A stretch of 24,628 bases of DNA from Psilocybe azurescens (lineage: Eukaryota > Basidiomycota > Agaricomycetes > Agaricales > Agrocybaceae). The stretch covers positions 1 to 24,628 of the forward strand of contig JAJIRX010000643.1 of the NCBI GenBank assembly GCA_023853785.1. The letters run 5' to 3'. The position numbers and the translations under genes are program-made. Below, piece after piece: positions 10,001 through 19,415 of the stretch. How positions within the stretch are numbered: the first letter of the stretch is position 1; each line of letters starts with the position of its first letter. The notes under the pieces are model-generated. The model did no database searches and was not told the DNA's origin. It saw nothing but the letters and a program-made list of their open reading frames with translations.

Positions 10001-10699
10001 TAGAAGTACCGGCAGTTGCCCAAATCGTGTTATATATCCACACGGGCAGTATCCCAACTGCCTGAATTCATGCATGAGCGGGGTTTGGCACTGCATTGGG
10101 TGGGTGTAGAAAAATATATATAAACAAACCGTATTTCTGCTCTGCGGGGGGCGAAAAATGGGTTTGTGACAGGCTCTTTGGCGTTTTGGGCGCGCTAAAA
10201 TGTCCATTGCGTTCTATTAATAAATTACACCCCATTGCCCCCATTTGCGCTTTGGATATCGCGAGGTGTTGCGGGGTGGATTGCAATGGGAATCTTTGGA
10301 TGACATTTAAAAATAGATGTGTCTGCGTCATTATTAGATTGATTGCGTTCGGGTGTGATAATACGATGACTTCATATTGCTGACATTTTGATGGATCACT
10401 GATCGAGCTCTAAAATTGGCAACTCTTACAAATAATTTGATGGACCGTTGAGAGAGCTCTAGGCTTAATAACGTGACTTCATATTACAAACATTTTGACG
10501 GCTGATCGGGCTCTAAAATTCCACATCTTACTAATATATTGATGGACCGTAGTTAGAGCTCTAGGCCTAACATCATCATGATTGGTTGTCGAAAGCTTGG
10601 GTAATTCATTTACATATTGCCAACCAAAAGTGTAGTAAAAGTAGAAAATGTATACAGTGGTATAGAAATATGATACAGTACAAACCCTCCACCTAAAAA
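10001..10699. other. Non-coding region between element 1 and the KDZ gene
   Basis: No gene is supported. It contains an inverted repeat, GGCAGTTG (10011-10018) / CAACTGCC (10055-10062), a GC-richer stretch (about 10080-10350) with no recognisable coding content, and the direct repeats at 10367-10572. It lies downstream of the minus-strand KDZ gene and may include that transposon's terminal region. Confidence 0.5.
10367..10572. repeat. Two tandem copies of an about 105-bp unit (four 50-bp subunits)
   Basis: Copies at 10367-10473 and 10474-10572 both begin TGACTTCATATT. Each contains two half-units of the form TTGA(T/C)GG..GAGCTCTA or GGGCTCTA, alternately followed by AAATT and GG(C/T)(T/C)TAA. 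The GAGCTC core is itself palindromic. It lies just beyond the 3' end of the KDZ gene, where transposon subterminal repeats would be expected. Confidence 0.75.
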
Positions 10700-13600
10700 T
10701 CAGATATTGTCCTCAAGATCATCAACATCCATCACCTCGTCGTCGTCATTGTCTTCAGGCTCGTTATCATCATTTTCATCATTCTCGTCATCTTGGTCGT
10801 CGTTGTTGCTATTATGGGTCATGTCTTGAAGAGGAGCCTTCCACAAGTCTCAGAAATGATTAGCGAGAGACTCCTGAACACCGGCCTGCGACAGAGCATA
10901 TGAAGAAATCCCTTCCAACAAATCCTTTGACTCGGTGACAGCCCTGGAACGCTGTCGGTTGCGCCACCAGTTTGCCTTCCAATCTAGGAAGGCAAGTGTT
11001 CGTCTCATCTCCTCCTTGAGAAGCATGACCTCCTCCTTCGCTCAATTAGCTCTCGCACGACTTTTCACCCATTCCACTCATAGAATATCATCGCGATCAT
11101 CGTCCGAGGCGGTAGCGCTTGTGGCAGTGGTCCAAATCCATGAGAGTGTTCGCCGAGTTTCGCCTGTGCCATCTCTTCTGGTCCTGACTTCGTTGAATAG
11201 CTCCAGCTCTCCCTCCTCCTGCCTCACACCATCCGGCTGGGCCTTGGCCGTCCTCATACGTTCCACGCCGTCCAACTCGGATATGTAGTCGATTTGGGTC
11301 TTGGTACCCTCTGATGTCACCGTCTTCCAGTTTCTTCAACAGCACCTCCCAGTCCCCCCGGCCCCACCAAAGCCAGTTGGGCGATACGTGCAGCACGATA
11401 CTTCGCTGCGGCAAACCTGGCTCGTTCATGAACACGATCGATTATGGAGGTCGAACGAAGGCCATCCCGCTGACCACGGATGTTCTTATTTTTGAATTGG
11501 ATCATTCTGGTTTTGACCTTAAGGATTTGGCGAATTGAATTTAGAGAGTCAACCATCTGGGCATGACGCAGCCGACTCTCAATATCCCCAATCCAGCCCT
11601 AGATATACGAGACCGATGAGGTTCCGGAATGGCAGAAGGTAGCCAAAGTACGGTATCTTCGGAGTTCATTGAAGTCGATGGGGCGAGGGATGGTCGGTTT
11701 GGTATTGCAGAATACCAGGAATGTAGATGGGGAGAAGTTGTTCCCAGGCGCTAGGATGCGTGTCGCGAGTACGTTTCGCTGCTCTGTCAAAGAGCCTGCC
11801 TGTCGGATAGTTGAATGTGCCTTGGCGTTTTTTAGCCAGACGACGGATACGTCGTCTTTCAAAAATAAAACTACGTTAGTTGAGTGACGGAAATACAATA
11901 AGATACCAATACTCACTGAGCCTCTTCAAGCTCAAGGCCTAGCCCAATGAACATTGAAGCAGTTGTTGCATGGGGGAAGGTGTTCCCTTGAGCGATGTAC
12001 TCTGCTTCGCTTTCGGCCAATTCCTTCTGAACTTGAGCCTCTGTCATAGCTAAGAGATAGTTAGCATCACTGGGAAATGCATTTACTAACGTCTGCTTAC
12101 TGTTTTCTGGCATATGGTATGGGTTTTTCTTGTTCTTCGGAAACCCATCATCCTCCCATTCCTGACACATATCCTCCCACTTCTTCAACAGATTGTCGTC
12201 CAGCGAGATTGACAGGCCATGATGGCCTTCAGTTTGAACATTGCGCTCGGCAACGGCATTTTTGTACCTTCGTAGCAAGGACTTTCCCAACGACGTGTAC
12301 TTCATCCAATTCCAAAATCCGAAGTGATCGTCCAGCCGTATCCTGTCGAGAGCCGGGCCCCTGAGTCTTGGTTGCATTTGAAAGAGCGTTGTGATTTGAC
12401 CATACACGTTCTGGGCACTCGCAGTCGGCGAGTCCAACACCGGGGATATAATTTAAAGAATAAACCTGATGGTTGGCCTGCGTATGCATTGGTTCATGAA
12501 GTTTAGGAATTGCGGGAACCAGGGTTGTTGTCGCAGCTGGTTTGAGGCTTTCAGGCCAGTCATTCTCCATCCTTTTGAATAGGTTGATGAACCATTGGCA
12601 GGCAATATCGTAGCTTATCAGAACGAGGTGAACCGCTATCATCTGAAGGATCGAAGCAAAGATATAGTCCATATTGGCGTACCTGCAGAAAACGTCAACG
12701 ATGAATCAGGATTTCAGAAAGTAGAGTACTCACCGCTCTCCTTTTTGTAGGTTTCCTACCCCTACTGGCAGGATCATCTCCGATCTCCCACATACCGCAG
12801 CTCCAACCCCTGTGTATCGTAAACCAATCGAAAATTTAGTGTTCGCCTTCGCCAGGGCCTGGAATCCAACGCAAGTGCTAATCTGGAGGATCGTTAGACA
12901 AGAAAACAAAATATAACAAAGCGGAGCATACGTCTTCATCGTTTGCTCGGCTCAAAACATAATTTTCGTATGGCTCTCGAGGAACCATATACGCCCCATC
13001 CAGTTCCGAGTCCAGGATCTTGCGAGTAGTTAGACACGAGTTGATTCTTCAACCGAAAGTTGGCATCCATGCAAATGATCATCATATAGAGAAACCTAGA
13101 ATATAGTTAGATAGGACTCATCGAAGTCATATTCGACAACTCACTTCATTCCCTTAGGAACCTTCTCCCAATCAGTTGGCAAGTTAATGCCAGGATGTGG
13201 ACACGAAGGGCATACGATTGCCAATTCTCCAGCTGATGTCCCCGCAGCGCCAGTGATATCGTGGTGCTCGCCCCGCCCCACTTGAGCATCTGTAAGTGTC
13301 GCCACTGCAGTATCATCCGAAAGAGCGCCCGGTATCGCGATTTTGGGGGTTAATGCCTAGGTTTGTGGTTGATTTTTCGAGACAGCGGTAGAAATCGTAT
13401 GTCGATGCTTTTGTAGTAAGTGCGAGTTTGTGGAGGTGGCGGAGGACTTCAAATGTTGCACACGTCTGTACCGACAACTGAGATGCTGGGTAAAGCCTTC
13501 GGCGAAGGAGCTGGAGATGGTGGGGAATTTCACGGGGCAACCACAATAAAATACGTTCACAGAGTGTATGCCATTCGTATGAAGCACCAACATATTCGAA

Positions 13601-13711
13601 TGACATGGAATGGGATTTTCGCAGTAGCCGGAAGAGTGATTGAGCTGGAGCCAAAGTCCCAGAGTCTTGAGCGACACCTCAATGAACTGCGTTCCAGTCC
13701 ATTTCTTGTTT
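10700..13711 (-). CDS. KDZ transposase with CxC2 cysteine cluster (multi-exon, frame-disrupted)
   Basis: Transposase of the Kyakuja-Dileera-Zisupton class of DNA transposons. From the N-terminus: a CxC2-like cluster (about 13680-13530; LQLNHSSGYCENPIPCHSNM, then HTNGIHSVNVFYCGC); TYDFYRCLEK; CPSCPHPGINLP; MDANFRLKNQ (Asp at 13065-13067); YTGVGAAVCGRSEMILP; SYDIACQW (Asp at 12607-12609); and ECPERVWSNHN (Glu near 12409-12420). These acidic residues sit in the RNase H-like core. C-terminal helical blocks follow (DSLNSIRQILKVKTRM near 11500-11550, TGETRRTLSWIW near 11130-11170), then a very acidic Asp/Glu/Asn tail ending at stop 10700-10702. Short introns fit near 11860-11920, 12690-12730, 12885-12930 and 13090-13145. 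Breaks lie in homopolymers at 13534-13537 and 11586-11589; an in-frame TGA at 10850-10852 falls before a conserved DLWK. The N-terminal exon(s) beyond 13711 are missing or unrecognised. Confidence 0.85.
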
Positions 13712-13761
13712 GAACGTTAGCAAGAGCAGAATTGTCAAACTAGAAAAAAATGTGTACTTTA

Positions 13762-14110
13762 CAGTGCCCCCATATTCCGTTGGACTCCAACGGACTTTCA
13801 CCGGACCCAGCCAATTCCGATGAATCTGGCTGGACAGTCCATTGGACGTCCAACGGATTCCGTTGGACTTGAAAAAATTCCGGTACCAGTCCAGTCAGAG
13901 TCCGGCCAAATTCCGGTCAAATTCTGGTCAAGTCACTTCAAGACAGAAAACAGGTGGACTGGCCGGACTGTCCAGTCCGTTGGACTTCCAATGGACTTCC
14001 AATGGACTTCCACCGGACTCTCAGCACTTAATTAGACCAGATCCAAGAGTGCTCTGTCCAGTGGAGTCCAGTGGATATCCACTGGATGTCCACTGGACTC
14101 CACTGGACTG
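13762..14110. mobile_element. Candidate short non-autonomous element made of TCCANTGGA palindromes
   Basis: 349 bp bounded by CAGT (13762) and ACTG (14107-14110) and flanked on both sides by TTA (13759-13761 and 14111-14113), as for a 3-bp target duplication. Inside are more than ten variants of a 9-bp palindrome (TCCGTTGGA, TCCAACGGA, TCCAATGGA, TCCAGTGGA), a three-copy 11-bp tandem GGACTTCCAAT (about 13982-14014), and a near-perfect inverted repeat centred on GATATC (14056-14108, arms about 18 bp). It has no coding capacity. Terminal inverted repeats are only about 5 bp, so the assignment is tentative; it could instead be a subterminal array of the neighbouring KDZ transposon. Confidence 0.45.
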
Positions 14111-14278
14111 TTATTGGTTTAATTGCAGACTTTATTGAAGAAATCCAATTACCATATCCAGAGAGGTTTTCAACTGCTATCTACCATAGTCTACATATAC
14201 ATGTTATATCTTTATATGCCATTTATTTAGCCTAGTCATCATCATCATTGCCATCTGCTTCCAGCTGATCAGTGACTG

Positions 14279-16430
14279 TCACTCCTCTTTTTTAGCTTGT
14301 CGTTGGAGAACCTTCCTTGTGTGATAAGAAAGCATGGTATGTATAAACCAGTTATAGTTTTGAGGTGTCATTCTCTTGAGAATGGAGTCAAAACCACCAA
14401 GCCATGCATTGAGTTGCTCACAGGCCTATTTCAGTTATACTATCAGTACATAAATAATTACAATGACTAGAAAGAATTTTACCTGAGTATTAAATGCCCG
14501 TTTTGATATGTGGTCCCATCAGAAGCTGTTGCTGTTATGACTAAATTTGGAGCTGACCCATCTGTGGGAGCTGGATTACACCAAGTTCGACAAAGAATAT
14601 CTGTTTTGCGATGATTCTGGTAATGATAACTGTCAACTATAAATCGTGTTGTTTGTGACCATTCATCCCAGTGACCTTGTGCAGCAATATGTTTAAGCAC
14701 TGTACATGCTTTGTCAATGCAGATATAGTCAGGGCGTGATTCCTTTGTTGGATAAACTTTGTTTATAAAAGCCAGGATATTTGGATCTGACTCTGATCTT
14801 GCAAATTTTGCCCATGCCTCAACAACACCACATGGGAAACAGATTGTTTCAACACAATAAAAAGTTGCAGGACCAAAATAGTGTTTTATTTTTTAAGTTC
14901 TGCAGGTGGCTGGTCATGTGGCTGATATTCATGCTCATGTTTTGGATTCCACTCTAAATTTTCTTGCTGACGGTTCAACATTCTCTTTGAGCCTGATAAC
15001 CCTTCAGCAGAGTGATCAAGCTTGTATTTATTCCAAACATTTTGATGAGCTTCACAAGCCATGGTAGAAGGAATTGAAGTGCCTGTACAATCTCTAACAC
15101 GGCATCGATTGCCAAATTCATGTTCATGCACTTGACAAAAGGCACCTCCTCGGTAATTTGCTAAATCAGATGTGCAACCATCATATGCACAATGCTAGAT
15201 AATAATGTTAAATCTTACTATTATGGATCAGAATTTAAAAAAATACCTTTGTGCCATTAACCATTCCATCAATTACCCGCATTGTTACATTCTGCATCTG
15301 AACTGAGTTCTGAGCAGCAGGATTATTAGAACCTGATTGCACTACTGTAGATGCTACCACAGGGTCAACACCAAGAACAGCAGAAGAGTCATTAGGGGTT
15401 GAAATTATATCTGATGTTGCTCGGTAGGGTTGGGAGCACTCAGCACAGGCATGACCCTTTGCTGGCTGAATGAGACCCTCATGACCCAAAACAGTAAAGG
15501 CTTCTTCTGTCACTTCATCTATTGACGCCACATCTCGGATAATAAAATCTATTCCAGACATCTCAGAAGCTTGCCGGATAGATTCATGTACAAAAGCAGC
15601 CTGAACTTGGCGACGGAAAGTGTGACACAGTCAGTGCCATAGGTGTCATTGAAAAAATTGGCCCAACCAGATGTAGATGCATGGAGATGATATATTCCAC
15701 TCAATACTGCTGCTGAAAACTTGCGATCTACCCAAAGGTTCCGTCCAACCTTAAGATAAACTGCAGAGTTCAGAAAGAATTGCATAGCTTCTGTATTATC
15801 TGTTGCAGGTGTACGTTCATGATCTGCATAATAAATAGTCTTGCAGTTACTGCAAAATCCAGAGAGCAACTGGACATTCTGAAATACATCTATGCCTTTG
15901 ATTAAAGTCACAGTTGGAATATCCCGAGGTCGGGTATTTTGTGTTAAAGAACACCGATTGCAATCTGATGTTAAACAGACAGATGAGTTTGGGCAAATAA
16001 GAAGGGCTGGTTGGATAGAATTATGTGATGTACATTGCAAGGTACCTGTGAATTTCTGTCTTTTATTATATGGGTAGAGGCCCAAAACTTGTGAAAATTT
16101 GCTCAGTTTCACTGACAAAAGTGTAACATCTTGATTCCTGGTGGTTGCAGTCTCAATCAAAGATAATTCAGACTCTGAGAATAGAGTAACTGCATTATCA
16201 GGCCCAAGTTTTGCAATAATTGCACGGGCCAAACATTTAATCCATGATGTTGCCCTACATCCTGCATCCTGTTTAAAATGCAAAGAGAGTAGCTCTGTGT
16301 TGTTGGTCATGGACAGTAAAACTGTGATAACAGTTGGAAGTGATATTTTCTGACCAAAATTGTCGATGATAAAGTCACTGAAGTCTTTGAAAACCATGTC
16401 AGGAAAAGGAGCAGACTGGGTGCTTGCCAT
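14279..16430 (-). CDS. KDZ-associated protein with CxC5- and CxC6-like cysteine clusters (multi-exon)
   Basis: A protein of the type found with KDZ transposons in mushroom fungi. The start is taken as ATG 16430 (MASTQSAPFPD), where family-like sequence begins; an ATG at 16631 is in frame but adds a hydrophobic stretch that looks non-coding. Order: an N-terminal helical domain; CxC5-like cluster (CNRCSLTQ..FCSNCKTIYYADHER, about 15960-15820); GHACAECSQPYR (about 15460-15425); CxC6-like cluster (CAYDGC..FCQVHEHEFGNRC, about 15190-15100, then CEAH); DSYHYQNHR and RTWCNPAPTDGSAPNLV (about 14640-14545); ACEQLNAWLGGF; stop 14279-14281. Clear introns are 15195-15246 (52 bp) and 14426-14482 (57 bp). 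One-base breaks occur near 15630, 14890 and at the T run 14501-14504. It is very likely a DNA-binding or transposition accessory factor; the exact role is unknown. Confidence 0.75.
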
Positions 16431-16653
16431 GACATGTGGAATCAACAGTAACACCAAGAATGCCAGAGATAACTGTGATCTCAATGCAGTACAAGCAAGC
16501 AGATAAATCAGGGTCCCCAAATTGCTGAAAAGACCATCCAGACAAAAACAGAGCAACAGTGGTGATAGAATTTCGATACTACAAGTACAAAAACACATGA
16601 GATATGAGAGGGTGGTGATACATTTGGGCAAGCTTCCATGGTCAGTATACTTA

Positions 16654-18272
16654 CTACTTGCGCCCAGAATTTCCTGCTTTAGCAGAGGTTGACTTCTTGA
16701 CTGCTGCTCCCTTCTTAGATGATGTCATCTGCTTGGATGTGCTGGCTGCTGGCATGCTTGCAGGTTCAGATGCCACTTTCATCACTGCTTTCTTTGTCTT
16801 CTTCAGCAAACCTCCCTTTGCACCCATGTGATCAACTCTGGGAAATGATAAGTCTTGAGGTTGGAACCCCACAATTCCACATCACTGAGGCGGTCTGGGT
16901 CATCCTGAAGCCATTTCTGCATTTCTGGATGCTTGTTTAAGAGCGGAAAGGTCTTGGACCAAGAGTCATGCCAGCTGGATCTGCCAACAAATAGACGCTG
17001 AATATCTGTTCCACTAGGCTTTCGTAGTATGACTGGCCAAGTTCCATCCTTCCAAAGTTGGGCAAATCTGGCCTCAGTCTCGAGGAAGCAAAGATAGCGG
17101 GCATAGTTTTCCTGGAGTGTCCCAGCATTACCAGTACGGTACATCTCAGGAGGGACATCGAGTGCATTGGCCATCTGAATTTGCTCAGTGGTCAAGGCCA
17201 CCTTGACTGGGCCATGAGACTGGACCAGAGCAACAGGTGCAACAAACTGACTTGCGTTGGCAACTACAAGCCCTGCATTTGTAGATAACATGCCAGCAGC
17301 TGAGAGGCTAATGACACTGGATGAGGCAGTTGGCAAACTGAAGTTGCTCTGTGGGTAATGTCATTAAAATCAATATTTGGATAAGAAAATAAAGGTAAAC
17401 ATACCAAAAGAACATGAAGGACTGGCTTGTCATTTTCTACTTGCCAGGTAATTTCTTCGTCTCCATCAGCTGAGGTAATCTCCTCAAATGGGCCCAAAGA
17501 TCCCAGACAATGTTATGAACAAATATAATATATTCTTTGAGAATGTAAGCATAGATTTACCAATTAAGATAAATATGACATACCGGAGTTCTTGATGGTA
17601 GGCAATTTCTTGGCCAGAGCCTCAAAAAGAGGCTTAGACATGTGATAGATGGGCATAATCCTTTGAAAATTTGGAGGTGTCTGGGTTGGCACAACAAAGG
17701 CAGGGTTTTCACTTGAAATGAAGATCATGACCTGGCCTTTCTGAGGCAAAGGGCAGCTTGGCCACAGGATCATCACCAAACTCATAGGTATTCCCTATAG
17801 CGTTACCACGTGCAAAACCACCTCAAAGCAAAAGTTTTAATTAAAATAAATTAATATAGTGATAAACATACCAATAATTTTGCTGGCACCTTGGAGCTGG
17901 TCAAGACTGACATGCAGGGCTAAAATTGACAGATAAATAAGGAAATCAATTTTGACTTATATCAGTTTACTCACCCTCAGGTTCTGTCTCCTCAATTGTA
18001 TTTGCCATTGCAGCAGTTGAAATCCGAGCAGCAGGAAGAGCATCAACTCCATGCATTTCCACATCACTGGAAACTTGTCCATCCTTGCTCTCAATCTCGC
18101 TTTCACCTGAATCTTTGCCCTTAACCTCAACCTCATGCTCATGCTCAACCTCGTCCTTACTCTCACTCACCCTCACCCTCACCCTCACCCTTGCCCTCAG
18201 CCACAGCCTGCTCCAAACCTTCTCCATCCTTGCTGCTATCCTCTCCACTACCACTTTCAGCCTGAGCTTCAC
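16654..18272 (-). pseudogene. Unrecognised multi-exon gene with acidic N-terminal region, cut by element 2
   Basis: Reading leftward from the element 2 border: an acidic, repetitive segment (GEGEGEGE, then ESKDEVEHEHEVEVKGKDSG, about 18260-18060); ALHVSLDQLQGASKII (exon 17872-17929); NTYEFGDDPVAKLPFA (exon 17584-17794); FISSENPAFVVPTQTPPNFQ; a segment with DEEITWQVENDKPVLHVLL (about 17455-17405); then a long exon with FVGRSSWHDSWSKTFPLLNK (about 17000-16940) and a lysine/serine-rich tail ending at stop 16654-16656. Introns of 45 bp (17930-17974) and 77 bp (17795-17871) have GT..AG ends. I do not recognise the family. Its stop lies only 224 bp before the start of the CxC5/CxC6 gene on the same strand, so both may belong to one transposon. 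The 5' end is lost at the LTR border. One frame change falls within the acidic repeat near 18170 and another within exon 17584-17794. Confidence 0.6.
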
Positions 18273-18795
18273 TGTTACGATCTCAAGTTAGAATCACGCA
18301 GTGTGCATAATCTAACCACCAATCGTTTACAAGAACAAGTTCAAGTTCAGAGTAGAGCAGGTTAAGCAGGTTGGATTCTCAAGAACTAGCTAAAGAATAC
18401 AGTAGATGCTCCCTTGTATAAATACTATGAACTGTACAGCTAGTTGAAACGAGATCGAATGTTCATCAGCAGATGTATATAAGAATAGAAGAAACAGATC
18501 AAGTTGAAACGAGTTTGAATGTTCATCAGCAGATGTATATAAGAATAGAAGAAACAGATCAAGTTGAAACGAGTTTGAATGTTCATCAGCAGATGTATAT
18601 AAGAATAAGAGAAACAGATCAAATGTTCATCAAAAGATGTATCATAAAAGATGGAAGTGAAAGTAAAGTTCATCAGAGCGTACGATGATGTATCAATGAT
18701 GTGAAAGATGATGTATCAATGATGTGAAAGATGACAAAGAAAAGGAAAAGAAAAGAAAAGAAAAGAAAAGAAAAAGAAAAAGACTTGTCGTAACA
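18273..18795 (-). repeat. Element 2 3' LTR
   Basis: 523 bp, TGTTACGA..TCGTAACA on the element's strand. U3 contains a GA/CT-rich tract (about 18737-18782), GATG/CATC half-sites and the 60-bp tandem repeats. TATTTATA at about 18417-18424 precedes AGCTAGTTCTT (18391-18381), as in element 1. Confidence 0.93.
18443..18612 (-). repeat. 60-bp tandem repeat, about three copies, in the element 2 U3
   Basis: GTTGAAACGAG starts at 18443, 18503 and 18563, a period of exactly 60 bp. Each unit contains TGTTCATCAGCAGATGTATA followed by TAAGAATA. The first unit differs slightly and the last is incomplete. The array lies directly upstream of the TATA box in the element's direction of transcription. The same array is present in the other LTR (about 24404-24575). 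Element 1 has a single copy. Confidence 0.9.
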
Positions 18796-18803
18796 TTACC
18801 CCC
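18796..18803 (-). promoter_or_regulatory. Polypurine tract of element 2
   Basis: GGGGGTAA on the minus strand, immediately before the 3' LTR. It is identical in its core to the tract of element 1 and is the expected plus-strand primer site. Confidence 0.8.
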
Positions 18804-18841
18804 GTACTACACTCCTTATGCCTCAGAAGGAGTGAAGTCCA

Positions 18842-19039
18842 TTACTTCAGTGGGCTCAATAGTCTCCGTATGGTTCGCCCTGTGGTGTTGGCGATTCCGG
18901 CGTCGTCGGTGAAGAGGTCCAGGGCTTCAGGAGTTGACAGTGTTTGAGCGTAACGGGGTATGGCAGGTTGTTTGCCTTGCAGACGTGGGTTGGCGGGAGT
19001 AGAAGAGGAAGAAGCAGCGGGAGTATTGATGAAAGACAT
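18842..19039 (-). CDS. Element 2 ORF4: small Ser/Pro-rich accessory ORF
   Basis: A 65-residue open frame with ATG at 19039, 31 nt after the ORF3 stop, ending shortly before the polypurine tract. It starts MSFINTPAASSSSTP and later has LSTPEALDLFTDD and a basic end. The position and Ser/Thr/Ala-rich start match element 1 ORF4, but the long helical part of that frame is absent, so it is shortened or frame-broken. No known domain. Confidence 0.45.
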   Translation of the reverse strand: MSFINTPAASSSSTPANPRLQGKQPAIPRYAQTLSTPEALDLFTDDAGIANTTGRTIRRLLSPLK

Positions 19040-19070
19040 GTTGCGTTGTTCTGGTAATTGGAGGTATGTT

Positions 19071-19398
19071 TTAGAGGTAGAACGACTTGGCCTTTTTAAC
19101 TACTTTGGCGATCAGTGGAAGGCGTCGATGGAGCTCTCGTTCGACCAGATTTAGTTTGAGGCGTAGAGATCTGGCTTGGTGATGGGCAGCTTTAGCAGCA
19201 GCTGGGCGGTAGTTCTGTTTTGCTGTCTCCTTCCGATCAATTGTTTCGTTGTATGCGGTGAGAATTTCTCTTTGCAGCGTCTCAAGCTCTTCCACAGTCT
19301 GATCAGCCAGAGGGGTATCAAAGATAGGGGTTTCGAGTTGGTTTGTTTCGGGAGTTCCGAGTGAAAGAAGAGGCAATACGTCGGAGAAGGCAAGGCAT
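19071..19398 (-). CDS. Element 2 ORF3: small coiled-coil accessory protein
   Basis: Counterpart of element 1 ORF3. The ATG at 19398 (MPCLLRRIASSFTRN) lies 18 nt after the pol stop at 19416-19418; a one-base change, probably in the G run near 19326-19329, moves to the frame of the main body. The body has a long Glu/Leu/Arg/Ala-rich helical stretch (VEELETLQREILTAYNETID and onward) and ends KKAKSFYL, TAA at 19071-19073. Length, spacing, charge pattern and the final basic motif agree with element 1, although most residues differ. No signal peptide or membrane segment is present. Confidence 0.65.
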
Positions 19399-19415
19399 CA
19401 GGGTGGTAGCGGTGA

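Noticed and set aside
13820..14138. Short open frames in the palindrome array
   Set aside because: They are products of the TCCANTGGA repeats (repeating MDFQWTS-like residues) with no independent support.
15549..16631. Using the ATG at 16631 as the start of the CxC5/CxC6 gene
   Set aside because: The first 67 residues are hydrophobic and low in similarity to the family as I know it; the ATG at 16430 begins the family-like part. Kept as an alternative only.
10700..18272. A TET/JBP dioxygenase, which accompanies KDZ transposons in some fungi
   Set aside because: No HxD..H-type dioxygenase motif was seen in any frame of the KDZ region.
18085..18365. Plus-strand open frames made of TLTLTLTL or HPHPHPHP
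   Set aside because: They are the reverse strand of the GEGEGE acidic coding repeat and extend into the LTR.
18473..18688. Open frames with repeated MYIRIEETDQVE or YSYIHLLMNIQ units
   Set aside because: They arise from the 60-bp tandem repeat of the LTR; the period is a multiple of three, so any frame without a stop repeats. They are not a gene.
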